Origin: JAXHMB01 sp034521755
GTDB taxonomy: Bacteria > Bacteroidota > Rhodothermia > Balneolales > Balneolaceae
Direction: 5' to 3'
Length of the DNA: 64,000 bases
Assembly (NCBI GenBank): GCA_034521755.1
Contig: JAXHMB010000004.1
Span: 824,382-888,381 of the forward strand
Position numbers and translations under genes: made by a program. Position 1 is the stretch's first letter; every line of letters begins with the position of its first letter. The notes beneath the pieces are model-generated. The model was given only the letters and a program-made list of their open reading frames with translations, did not search any database and was not told the origin of the DNA. This document shows, one piece after another, positions 8,500 to 16,004 of the stretch.

Positions 8500-9141
8500 A
8501 TGGGAAAAATATTTCTTTGGATTTTGGGTGGTGCTCTTTTGGCTACAGGAGCTTTTTTTATTCCTGAGCAATCAGGCAGTATGTGGCCGTCACTTTTTTT
8601 AAGCAGCAGTGCGGTTCTAATATATCTGGCTGCTTTTTGTTTTGTATGGCTTAAAAAAATTCAGTCTGCAACCAAACGTAAAGCAATAGGGTGGACGCTG
8701 GGAATACTGGTCGTTTTTTCAGGCATTTCGGCAGCTATCAGCTATGAATCAAGCCAGCGGCAAAAAGAGACTTTGGTTACCATACGATCCACCATTGAAA
8801 CCGGTATTATTCAAAACTACGTAAACGAACCTCTTTTAAAAACTTTAAGGGCACATGCTCAGGGTTCCGGGGATTCCAATGATTTTGGGAAGTTATTTAG
8901 AGCAGAATACGATTCTTTAATAACAGAAGAAGGAATGCTGGCCTACGATAAAGACAGAGATGATAATACAGTGTTTGTGTATATGGCAAAAGCATCTGCC
9001 GACAGCTTAGTTCTTATTGGGGAATCGGCCTATTTGAAAGGGGAAAGTTCTGATTTTAAAAACCATTCGGGTGAAACGGGACGGTACCAGGTTAAAGGAA
9101 TATTAACATCAGGGGGGATTGATTATGAACGAGCAAACTAA
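8500..9141 (+). CDS. two-TM membrane protein of unknown family with pilin-like C-terminus
   Basis: I do not recognise the family. The 213-residue protein has two N-terminal membrane helices (about residues 3-20 and 29-50), a third hydrophobic stretch (65-82), then a soluble domain. The C-terminus (ESSDFKNHSGETGRYQVKGI) resembles that of the protein encoded immediately downstream (LGFKNADGDSGRVQVSL), so the two are probably distant paralogues. The stop overlaps the next start by 17 bases, implying coupling. Their arrangement of a hydrophobic stalk and a small soluble domain recalls pilin- or pseudopilin-like proteins, but no prepilin cleavage motif is present. Confidence 0.6.
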   Translation: MGKIFLWILGGALLATGAFFIPEQSGSMWPSLFLSSSAVLIYLAAFCFVWLKKIQSATKRKAIGWTLGILVVFSGISAAISYESSQRQKETLVTIRSTIETGIIQNYVNEPLLKTLRAHAQGSGDSNDFGKLFRAEYDSLITEEGMLAYDKDRDDNTVFVYMAKASADSLVLIGESAYLKGESSDFKNHSGETGRYQVKGILTSGGIDYERAN

Positions 9142-9935
9142 AAGTTATAGCTGGCTGCCATGGCTGATTTCGATTAGTATTATTGTATTAATTGGTACCC
9201 TGGCTTCTTATTATAGTTGGAATTGGTACCGTTATGTGCTGGATCCATGGACCGCAGCCAATGGTTTGGCTACCATAGTTGCGATCAATGAATTTGGACA
9301 AGGTATAGCAGATGTGGGACCTCATTGGGAGTACAGACTACAAGCCTTAGCTAGTCTTATCACTATTTTTGTTATCGGCCCTTCTTTATGGATTTACGGT
9401 GAGCTAAAGAACGAGAAAAAGTCTGCTGATGACGAAGCCCATCTAAAAAAAGGCTTCGTTTGGTATGTAGGTGCTATTTTGATTTGTGGCGGACTTGTAT
9501 TTGCTGTTCCTGCAACAATTACAAAAGGAATCGTTTTTAACAACACCTGGGAGTCTGCGGCTCAAATACCAAAATGTGGATGAGCTGAGAACCAGCTTAT
9601 ACAAGATGGGTTATAATGCTTTTGAATTATACTACCTGCCGCGCGAATCGGGCGGTGGCGGTGGAAGCTTTTATCTGTCTGGTAATAATGGTGAAGAGCG
9701 CCCTATAACACTTTCGGACTTAGAGAGTTTCAGTGAGAATTCTGAAAATAGCTTTCACCTTTCGAAAGTAGTAACTGACAGTACCATCACCATTTATGGG
9801 GTGGGGTACAAGAAGAGTGATAATTTAGGGTTTAAAAATGCGGATGGAGATTCAGGGAGAGTACAGGTCTCACTAAGAATTACTCCTTCGCTAGAGAGTA
9901 ACTATTTTGACCATAATACTGATTCAAATGATTAA
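9125..9935 (+). pseudogene. membrane protein paralogous to the preceding gene, with one frameshift
   Basis: The first part (ATG 9125 to the stop at 9583) encodes two membrane helices and a third segment ending NNTWESAA. From about 9565-9574 the sensible sequence continues one frame on (QNVDELRTSLYKMGYNAFELYY), running to 9935. Removing one base near CAAATACCAAAATG restores a single protein of about 269 residues. The downstream part has a Gly-rich turn (SGGGGGSFYLSG) and a C-terminal FKNADGDSGRVQV block shared with its neighbour. Family unknown; pilin-like by general form. The frameshift could be a sequencing error or true decay; the intact upstream paralogue makes a real function for the pair plausible. 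Confidence 0.6.
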
Positions 9936-10058
9936 ATCCGATCCCAAGCCCGGTTGGGGATGAGTTTAATAAGTAAATATTATCCTAAGCCAATCATTGA
10001 TCTTGAGTAATTTTATAAAGAGATAAGATCAAGAGAATATGTATTCATAAAAAGATTA

Positions 10059-10080
10059 GCCCGACCAATTTGGCCGGGCC
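10059..10080 (-). terminator. probable terminator for the DJ-1/PfpI gene
   Basis: GCCCG...CGGGC hairpin with a central CCAATTTGG palindrome. Read on the minus strand it is followed by TAATCTTTTT, a weak T tract. It lies 46 bases beyond the stop at 10126. Confidence 0.5.
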
Positions 10081-10125
10081 GGATAGTTAATAAAGCACTA
10101 TGGTTAATTTTATGTTACCAACCTT

Positions 10126-10707
10126 TTAATGTGTGATTTTGGTGCCCAATACATCGAGGAAAGCAGCCAGCCATTTTGGATGTCCGGGCCATGCAGGAGA
10201 GGTAACAAGATTTCCATCAACAACTACTTCTGTAGGTTCTACATCTTTGTAATTTGCTCCTGCTAATTCCATTTCCGGACCACAAGCCGGATATGCAGTG
10301 AGAGTTCTATTTTCTACTACATTAGCCGCTGCAAGAATCTGAAGCCCATGGCAAATAGCCGCAACGGGTTTATCTTCTTTGAAGAAATGACGAACTGTTT
10401 CTAGAACTCCGTCCTCGCGACGAAGGTATTCCGGAGCACGTCCACCGGAAACGACAAGGGCATCATAATCATCCGGGTTTACCTCAGAGAAAGTAGCATT
10501 CAATGCAAAATTATGTCCGGGCTTTTCTGTATAGGTTTGGTCGCCCTCAAAGTCATGGATAGCTGTTTTTACAGATTCCCCTGACTTTTTTCCAGGACAT
10601 ACGGCATGCACATCATGCCCTACCATTTTCAGTGCCTGGAATGGAACCATAATTTCATAGTCTTCGCCAAAATCGCCAACAAGCATTAAAATTTTTTTCC
10701 CACTCAT
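10126..10707 (-). CDS. DJ-1/PfpI family protein
   Basis: This 193-residue protein is a class I glutamine-amidotransferase-fold member of the DJ-1/PfpI group. It starts MSGKKILMLVGDFGEDYEIM, with the conserved Glu near residue 17. The nucleophile elbow AICHGLQIL near residue 117 carries the reactive Cys. The C-terminus has VTSPAWPGHPKWLAAFLDVLG, the family's usual ending. Members include intracellular peptidase-like, glyoxalase III and deglycase-like or chaperone proteins. Sequence alone does not separate these. It is monocistronic by appearance, with a terminator candidate downstream. Confidence 0.85.
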   Translation of the reverse strand: MSGKKILMLVGDFGEDYEIMVPFQALKMVGHDVHAVCPGKKSGESVKTAIHDFEGDQTYTEKPGHNFALNATFSEVNPDDYDALVVSGGRAPEYLRREDGVLETVRHFFKEDKPVAAICHGLQILAAANVVENRTLTAYPACGPEMELAGANYKDVEPTEVVVDGNLVTSPAWPGHPKWLAAFLDVLGTKITH

Positions 10708-10783
10708 AACAACCTCTTATTTATTTAATGAACATTATTGAGTTAACTAAACCTGAAATATTGATTGGGCGTTCTTTAAGATT

Positions 10784-11506
10784 TCAAAGTCTGTCTAGTA
10801 CCCAGTTGGGAATGAGTTTTAACAGCCAGCCCACCAGTCGCCACCGCTTGGTGATATAGGCATGATTCTTTTTTGAATCGATGGCATCGGCGATCTGCCG
10901 TGCAGACTTATCCGTGGGCTGTACCCAAAACATGCCGGTTTTTCCTTCTGTCATCTCCGATTCTACAAAACCGGGCTTGATATCGGTAACGGTAATGTCC
11001 GCATCCGAGTGATTGGCCAGCTGACGGTAGCCCTGCATATAGGTGCTTACATACGCTTTGGAGGCATTGTAAGCCGAAGACAGTCCATAGCCAAAAAGAG
11101 AAGCTACGGATGAAATACCTACAATGTGGCCATGACCCTGATCCTTAAAATAATCGAAAGAAAAATTAGCCAATGCAGAAAAGCCTCGAATGTTCACATC
11201 AATAACCTGCTTCTCTTTTTCCCAGGTAATCTTGCCCTGGAAATTAGAGACGCCGGCATTGATGACAATGATATCCATGCCGTTCATGGCGTCAATAAGC
11301 TGCTCGAGCTGTTCTTGTGCTTTTTCGGTTTCTACCACATCCATAAACTGAATGTGTACCCGAGAGTTAAGCTGTGTTCGAAGTTCTTCCAGTCGTTCAA
11401 TACGTCGGCCTGTCAGTCCAACTGTGTAGCCTCTTCGATGCATTTCAATGGCCAGCTCCTTGCCTATTCCGGATGTGGCGCCTATAATTACAGCTTTTTT
11501 ATTCAT
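10784..11506 (-). CDS. short-chain dehydrogenase/reductase
   Basis: Starting at ATG 11504-11506 gives a 240-residue classical SDR beginning MNKKAVIIGATSGIGKELA, with the TGxxxGIG-type dinucleotide motif as GATSGIG. NAG near residue 80 (VINAGVSNF) and the catalytic tetrad SSVASLFGYGLSSAYNASKAYV (Ser, Tyr, Lys, about residues 130-151) are present. The C-terminus is a hydrophobic stretch (WRLVGWLLKLIPNWVL) that may contact the membrane. The GRR after the first helix suggests NADP preference. It follows the BtuF-like gene with an 11-base gap on the same strand. Substrate unknown. Confidence 0.85.
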   Translation of the reverse strand: MNKKAVIIGATSGIGKELAIEMHRRGYTVGLTGRRIERLEELRTQLNSRVHIQFMDVVETEKAQEQLEQLIDAMNGMDIIVINAGVSNFQGKITWEKEKQVIDVNIRGFSALANFSFDYFKDQGHGHIVGISSVASLFGYGLSSAYNASKAYVSTYMQGYRQLANHSDADITVTDIKPGFVESEMTEGKTGMFWVQPTDKSARQIADAIDSKKNHAYITKRWRLVGWLLKLIPNWVLDRL

Positions 11507-11517
11507 AAATGGTAATT

Positions 11518-12453
11518 TTAGGTTTTGGCTTTTGTAAGGTGAATCCAACCATGTTGATTAAGTTTTGGTTCAAAATGATCCGGATGGAATATCTCCGCCA
11601 GAATTTGAGCTGACTCAACCAGCCTAGGTCCAGGGCGATTGAAATATTGATTTCCCTCTAATATATACACCTGGTCATTTTGGACAGCATTTAAAGTTTC
11701 CCATTCAGGTCGTGAGGTCAGAGTATCTATTTCTTTTAGCGTTTGGTTAATGTTATAACCACATGGCATAATGGCCATAATTTTCGGATTGTATTTCTGA
11801 AGTTTGTCCCAATTTATAAAAGGCGAATGGCTTCCGGCTTTTGCTCCCACGCTTTTGCCTCCTGCAATTTGGATAAGTTCCGGTACCCAATTTCCGGCTG
11901 TCATTATCGGATCAAGCCACTCAATACAGCAGATGCTTTTAGAGGGTAGGTTGTGGGTTTCACTTTTAATATAAGCAAATTCCTTTTTTAGGTTTTCTAT
12001 TAATGTTATTCCTTTCTCGGCAATTTTAAGAGTAGATGCTATAGTTCTAATAGATTCAAAAACCTCATCAAGGTTGGTCGGTGAAACAGAGATAATTTCT
12101 ACCTTATTATCTAAAGTTTTTTTAACAGCTTGCTTTACTTCAGATAGCGAAGCAGCACAGACTTTGCAGTGGTCTTGAGTAATGATTAAATCAGGCTGCA
12201 GTTCCGTTAGTACATTGCTGTTTACCCGGTAAACAGAAAGCCCTTCTTGTAACAGTGCTTTCACACGCTGATCAATTTCGTAGCTGGTGCCGTCAGGTTC
12301 AAATTTTGGTTCGGTGCAGTAGGGAAGTTTTTTTACGGCAGGTGGGAAATCGCACTCATGAGATCTTCCTACCAGATATTGTTGCATCCCAAGCCTACAT
12401 ACAATTTCTGTTGTACTGGGTAGAAGGGAAACAATTCTGGGTGAATGATTCAA
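11518..12453 (-). CDS. cobalamin/iron-siderophore substrate-binding protein homologue lacking a signal peptide
   Basis: The 311-residue protein is a BtuF/FhuD-type (COG0614, peripla_BP_2) binding protein: PRIVSLLPSTTEIVCRLG at the N-terminus, LQPDLIITQDHCKVCAAS near residue 110, and a C-terminal NDQVYILEGNQYFNRPGPRLVE. Unlike periplasmic members it has no signal peptide or lipobox; the mature motif begins at residue 5. Many Bacteroidota and Proteobacteria encode such apparently cytoplasmic versions, annotated as cobalamin-binding proteins. The vitamin link is plausible since the window encodes B12-dependent MetH, but no ABC permease or ATPase is nearby. The Cys residues in DHCKVC could bind a metal or cofactor. 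Confidence 0.78.
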   Translation of the reverse strand: MNHSPRIVSLLPSTTEIVCRLGMQQYLVGRSHECDFPPAVKKLPYCTEPKFEPDGTSYEIDQRVKALLQEGLSVYRVNSNVLTELQPDLIITQDHCKVCAASLSEVKQAVKKTLDNKVEIISVSPTNLDEVFESIRTIASTLKIAEKGITLIENLKKEFAYIKSETHNLPSKSICCIEWLDPIMTAGNWVPELIQIAGGKSVGAKAGSHSPFINWDKLQKYNPKIMAIMPCGYNINQTLKEIDTLTSRPEWETLNAVQNDQVYILEGNQYFNRPGPRLVESAQILAEIFHPDHFEPKLNQHGWIHLTKAKT

Positions 12454-12473
12454 AATAGCTGAAAATTCTTATT

Positions 12474-12494
12474 ATCCTGAACATATTTCAGGAT
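12474..12494. repeat. ATCCTGAA palindrome between divergent genes
   Basis: Perfect 8-base arms ATCCTGAA and TTCAGGAT with a 5-base loop lie between the BtuF-like gene and the CsaA-like gene. A similar dispersed element (GTCATGCTGAATTTATTTCAGCAT) occurs at 48873. Either a small repeat or an operator; I favour the former. Confidence 0.45.
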
Positions 12495-12526
12495 TTAAAC
12501 TAGGCTTAAAATTTATAAGTACAAAT

Positions 12527-12856
12527 ATGATAGAATTTAGTGACTTTAAAAAGGTCGATCTGCGTATCGGCACCATTCGTAAAGCATATAAAAATGAAAA
12601 AGCACATAGCCCGGCTTATATAATGGAAATAGATTTTGGTGAGCTTGGAGTAAAAAAGACTTCGGCTCAAATTGCAGAAAATTACGAGCCTGGAAATTTA
12701 GCAGGCCGACAGGTTGTGGCCGTTGTAAATTTCCCGCCTAAACAAATAGCCGATATGATGTCTGAAGTTCTGGTACTTGGAGCTTTGTCTGATGAAAAAG
12801 GGACCGTGCTGCTAGAACCGGAAAGAAAAGTGGAAAATGGAGCAAAGGTGGGATAA
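12527..12856 (+). CDS. csaA: CsaA-like tRNA-binding domain protein
   Basis: This 109-residue stand-alone tRNA-binding (OB-fold) domain is of the CsaA/Trbp111 type. It starts MIEFSDFKKVDLRIGTIRKA, matching the family's xDFxKVDLRxGxI start. VNFPPKQIADMMSEVLVLG near residue 67 is the expected C-terminal block. CsaA from Bacillus was described as a secretion chaperone; the fold binds tRNA or partners of methionyl-tRNA synthetase. Length equals that of the family. It is divergent from the BtuF-like gene and convergent with the YceI gene. Confidence 0.88.
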   Translation: MIEFSDFKKVDLRIGTIRKAYKNEKAHSPAYIMEIDFGELGVKKTSAQIAENYEPGNLAGRQVVAVVNFPPKQIADMMSEVLVLGALSDEKGTVLLEPERKVENGAKVG

Positions 12857-12885
12857 TAAAAAAGCCCGAGCCAAATGACTCGGGC
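12857..12885 (-). terminator. rho-independent terminator of the YceI gene
   Basis: GCCCGAG/CTCGGGC stem (12864-12870 with 12879-12885) and an 8-base loop. On the minus strand it is followed by TTTTTTATT, so it ends transcription of the YceI gene; on + the T tract is missing. Confidence 0.75.
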
Positions 12886-12906
12886 AGAGATGAAAGTAAA
12901 AATAAA

Positions 12907-13521
12907 TTAGTTGACAGAGTTGAGTTCTAATGCAATACTTATATCAACATTATCTCCTACGACCGCGGTAGCAGCCCAGTCGCCGGTACCTACTTTAAAG
13001 TCGGTCCGGTCAATTGAGTAATCTATTTTCATACCTGCAACCTTGGTATTTTCTTTCATGGGATGATCTTTCACACCCAAAAGCGTGAATGGAAGCTTTA
13101 CATCTTTGGTAACATCCTTAATGGTCAGCTTGCCGTGAGCTATAAACTTATTATCTCCTTCTTTAGTAATCCTGTCACTCTTGAAAGAGATGGTCGGATA
13201 TTTTTCAGCGTTGAAAAAGTCCGGTGATTGAAGATGCCCGTCTCTTTTCTGGTTATCGGTATCAATGCTGCTTACCTGGATGTCAATATTAACGCTGCTT
13301 TCTTCCAGGTTTTCTGGACTGAAATAAATTTGTGAATCATATTTTTTGAATGCCCCCTGAACAGGAGTAAAGAAGTGAGAAACTTCAAAGGTTATATTGC
13401 TGTGAACTGAATCTATTTTCCATTCAGTGGCCTTTATTGCTTTTTCATTACTGGTAAAGCCACTTGCAATAAAAAACAACAAGGTGGCAAAGAGTGTAGA
13501 AGTAAGTTTAGATAATTTCAT
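12907..13521 (-). CDS. YceI family periplasmic lipid-binding protein
   Basis: This 204-residue exported protein has a signal peptide (about residues 1-24, ending ASGFTSNE) and the YceI lipocalin-like beta barrel: WKIDSVHSNITFEVSHFF, DNQKRDGHLQSPDFFNAEKYPTISFKS, GKLTIKDVTKDVKLPF and a final ATAVVGDNVDISIALEL. YceI-fold proteins bind isoprenoid or fatty lipids; in several bacteria they respond to base or osmotic stress. Cellular role here unknown. A strong minus-strand terminator follows. Confidence 0.88.
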   Translation of the reverse strand: MKLSKLTSTLFATLLFFIASGFTSNEKAIKATEWKIDSVHSNITFEVSHFFTPVQGAFKKYDSQIYFSPENLEESSVNIDIQVSSIDTDNQKRDGHLQSPDFFNAEKYPTISFKSDRITKEGDNKFIAHGKLTIKDVTKDVKLPFTLLGVKDHPMKENTKVAGMKIDYSIDRTDFKVGTGDWAATAVVGDNVDISIALELNSVN

Positions 13522-13711
13522 ATTGAGGTATTTATTTAGTTGTAGGTTAAAGAATTTATTACCGAGATACCCCTAAATGCTTATGCTGTAAAAATCGTTT
13601 CCTTTAACATTAAATTAATTTCATGCGCTTGGATATCATAAGCGTATTGTTAAACGGTATTAAGAGGGAGTTATGGGGTAGCTATGAATTTACATCGGGA
13701 CAAATATTGGG

Positions 13712-13719
13712 TATCTTTG
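13712..13719 (+). promoter_or_regulatory. Bacteroidota-type -7 box candidate upstream of the DUF4168 gene
   Basis: TATCTTTG matches TAnnTTTG and lies 50 bases before ATG 13769. No convincing -33 TTTG is seen. Confidence 0.4.
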
Positions 13720-13768
13720 CCAAACTAATATCTAATGAATTATCAAATATTTAATCTTACTCACTATC

Positions 13769-14266
13769 ATGAAGTTATTTAAAAAGTTTTTCCCAGTTGC
13801 TTTGGGCTTGTTATTGTTATCAGGTGCCGCATTTGCTCAGGGTATGCAAATGGATACTACAAAAGCCGACACTGTTACTGATGCAGAATTAGAAAATTTT
13901 GTCCAGGCTACTAAAGAAGTGCAGATGATGCAGCAAGAACTGCAGCTTGAAATGCAAAATATGATCAAAGATGAAGGCATGGAAGTACAACGCTTTCAAA
14001 AGATCATGCAAAGCAAGCAAAATCCACAAGCTGCCGGAAGCGTAGAAGTTTCCACTGAAGAGCAGGAAATAATTAATAAGATTCAACCCAAGCTCCAAGA
14101 AATGGGCCAAAAGGCTCAGCAGGAACAAATTTCTACCATTGAAGCTAACGACTTAACATTGCAGCGTTATCAGCAAATTGCACAGACCATACGTTCTAAT
14201 CCTGCAATGATGCAGAAAGTGCAACAAATGATGTCGGATTCAACATCATCCGGAGACGGTAATTAA
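13769..14266 (+). CDS. exported DUF4168-like protein
   Basis: This 165-residue protein has a signal peptide (MKLFKKFFPVALGLLLLSGAAFAQ) followed by a Gln/Met-rich helical mature region. The C-terminal segment IEANDLTLQRYQQIAQTIRSNPAMMQKV matches the DUF4168 ending, in which an ELxxFAxA-like helix at the start (DAELENFVQATKEV) pairs with the RYxxIA helix. Function of the family is unknown; proteins are exported and occur widely in bacteria. A terminator directly follows, so it is monocistronic. Confidence 0.72.
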   Translation: MKLFKKFFPVALGLLLLSGAAFAQGMQMDTTKADTVTDAELENFVQATKEVQMMQQELQLEMQNMIKDEGMEVQRFQKIMQSKQNPQAAGSVEVSTEEQEIINKIQPKLQEMGQKAQQEQISTIEANDLTLQRYQQIAQTIRSNPAMMQKVQQMMSDSTSSGDGN

Positions 14267-14292
14267 TTCCAGCATCACATTTTGATTTCAAA

Positions 14293-14316
14293 GCCCGCCA
14301 CTGCGCGGGCTTTTTT
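14293..14316 (+). terminator. rho-independent terminator after the DUF4168 gene
   Basis: GCCCGC/GCGGGC stem (14293-14298 with 14305-14310) and a T run from 14311 that reaches the stop codon of the opposing glycosylase gene. Confidence 0.8.
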
Positions 14317-14914
14317 ATTGGCTCACCCATTTGTTGTCCTTTATTATAAAACGCCAGGGAAGGTTGGCATCTTCGCCTGCATAATCTACTCCAATTCGTT
14401 TGGTAGCAGTAATGTCTGTTTTTGCTAAAGAAATGTTCCGGTCTTCAATCCAGATGATATCCCCCAAAAGATCAGTGCCGTCGTGAATATTTGTAGTGAT
14501 ACCGAGGGCTTGAGTCATCCGTCCGGGTCCCGCGGTAAGCTTGGGTTCTGATTCATCAAAGCCACGACGCTCAAGTATAGTTTCAATTCCATCAACCGGT
14601 TCAATGGCACGAATTAAGATGGCATCAGCCAAATCTTTTTTATTGGTAACCACATTGAATAGATGGTGAATGCCGTAGCAAAGATATACGTAGGCGTTGC
14701 CGCCCGCCCGGTACATAATTTCTGTGCGGTTTGTTCTGGTATTATTATTGGCATGGCAGGCCTTGTCGCCGCGTCCGCAGTAAGCCTCGGTTTCGGTAAT
14801 AATTCCTGATGTAAGTTCTCCTCCAATATTGGTACAAAGTACTTTGCCAAGCAGCTCTTGGCTGATTTGAACCACATCGCTGCGCTGATAAAATTCTAAG
14901 GGAAGCTTATTCAT
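14315..14914 (-). CDS. 3-methyladenine DNA glycosylase (AAG/MPG family)
   Basis: This 199-residue enzyme removes alkylated purines in base excision repair. It shows the AAG family blocks: LEFYQRSDVVQISQELLGKVL, IITETEAYCGRGDKACHA (the Glu is the general base), MYRAGGNAYVYLCYGIHHLFNVV, AILIRAIEP and LTAGPGRMTQALGI. Length is typical. It is a separate family from AlkA and Tag. The start is not crowded; the YihY gene lies 53 bases upstream on the same strand, so the two could be cotranscribed. Its neighbour across the YihY gene is mutS, another repair gene, but on the other strand. Confidence 0.92.
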   Translation of the reverse strand: MNKLPLEFYQRSDVVQISQELLGKVLCTNIGGELTSGIITETEAYCGRGDKACHANNNTRTNRTEIMYRAGGNAYVYLCYGIHHLFNVVTNKKDLADAILIRAIEPVDGIETILERRGFDESEPKLTAGPGRMTQALGITTNIHDGTDLLGDIIWIEDRNISLAKTDITATKRIGVDYAGEDANLPWRFIIKDNKWVSQ

Positions 14915-14967
14915 TATACATTATATAATGAGTAAAAATAATAGCTTTATGACACTAATTTGCTTGA

Positions 14968-15873
14968 TTAGGAAATAGCTGTATAGGGGTTTTCTTTAAC
15001 AGGCTCAGGCTTTTCAAATTGTTCCTGAAAAGCTTTTGCAGCAATGACAGAAACGACCAGCAGGACTGCCGAATAAAATGCCCAAATACTGATAATCACT
15101 AAAATAGTGTAGCCCTGATAAAAATAGCGGTAGGCTCCAAATGCATATTCCAAGTACGTTCCAAGTCCGTATTTTGCTATTTCAAAAAGAACAGTATAGA
15201 CCAGCGCACCCACCATTGCTACTTTGGGGCTCATTCTTTTTTCACTGATATATCTAAAAAGGATGTAGAAAAGAAACAGGGTGAAGAGTACCGGGATAAC
15301 AATATTTAAAAACTCGTATACCCAACTGAGCTGTATGACCATGTCAGTTAAGGGTATGGCAATTTCTCGAAGTGAAAAAAGAGAAACTAAAGAGATGGCG
15401 AAGCTAAAAGCGATAAACACACTTCCAATCAAGCCAAACGTAAAGAAGCTATAAATGAGCTCCAGTACGGGGTGTTTGCGGTCTCCAATATCAAAAATAT
15501 CAAAAACTACGTGTTTAACGGTATGGAAGAGCCCCTGTGAGAAAACTACCAGGATTACCAGACCAACAATACCAAACACTCGACGTGCGCCGATTAATGG
15601 ATTTAGTAATGTTTCAAGTGTTACAGCTCCCTGGAAAATGTCACCGGTGCGTGATTCGTAGGTGAAACTTGGAAATAATTCTTGTCCATAGCGGACAATT
15701 TCCTGGAAAGCATCTTCGTACGACAGTAGATACCCAATGATGGAAATCATGAGCAGCACAAAGGGGATTGCGCAAATAAACAAGTTGAAAGCAATCGCTG
15801 AGGCATGGTGAAAAACATCTTTCTTCTTCACCATCGTTACGATGAGCCGCAATAAATCCTTATACTTCTGCAA
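14968..15873 (-). CDS. YihY/BrkB family inner-membrane protein
   Basis: This 301-residue protein has six predicted membrane helices and the YihY/virulence factor BrkB pattern: HHASAIAFNLFICAIPFVLLM near residue 22, GLVILVVFSQGLFHTVKHVVFDIF in the middle, and a C-terminal YTILVIISIWAFYSAVLLV with the conserved Tyr-Ser. It was once mis-called ribonuclease BN; the function is not established. The C-terminal tail (EQFEKPEPVKENPY) is cytoplasmic by charge. Confidence 0.88.
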   Translation of the reverse strand: MQKYKDLLRLIVTMVKKKDVFHHASAIAFNLFICAIPFVLLMISIIGYLLSYEDAFQEIVRYGQELFPSFTYESRTGDIFQGAVTLETLLNPLIGARRVFGIVGLVILVVFSQGLFHTVKHVVFDIFDIGDRKHPVLELIYSFFTFGLIGSVFIAFSFAISLVSLFSLREIAIPLTDMVIQLSWVYEFLNIVIPVLFTLFLFYILFRYISEKRMSPKVAMVGALVYTVLFEIAKYGLGTYLEYAFGAYRYFYQGYTILVIISIWAFYSAVLLVVSVIAAKAFQEQFEKPEPVKENPYTAIS

Positions 15874-16004
15874 AGTTTTCTGCTGATTATTAATAAGTGA
15901 GCTTAATCTATTAACTATATATATTCTGTGCTGATATCAGTGAATCAGCATACTTAAAATTAAACATAATTGTAAGATAATCATTCCTAAAATAAAACCG
16001 GTAC

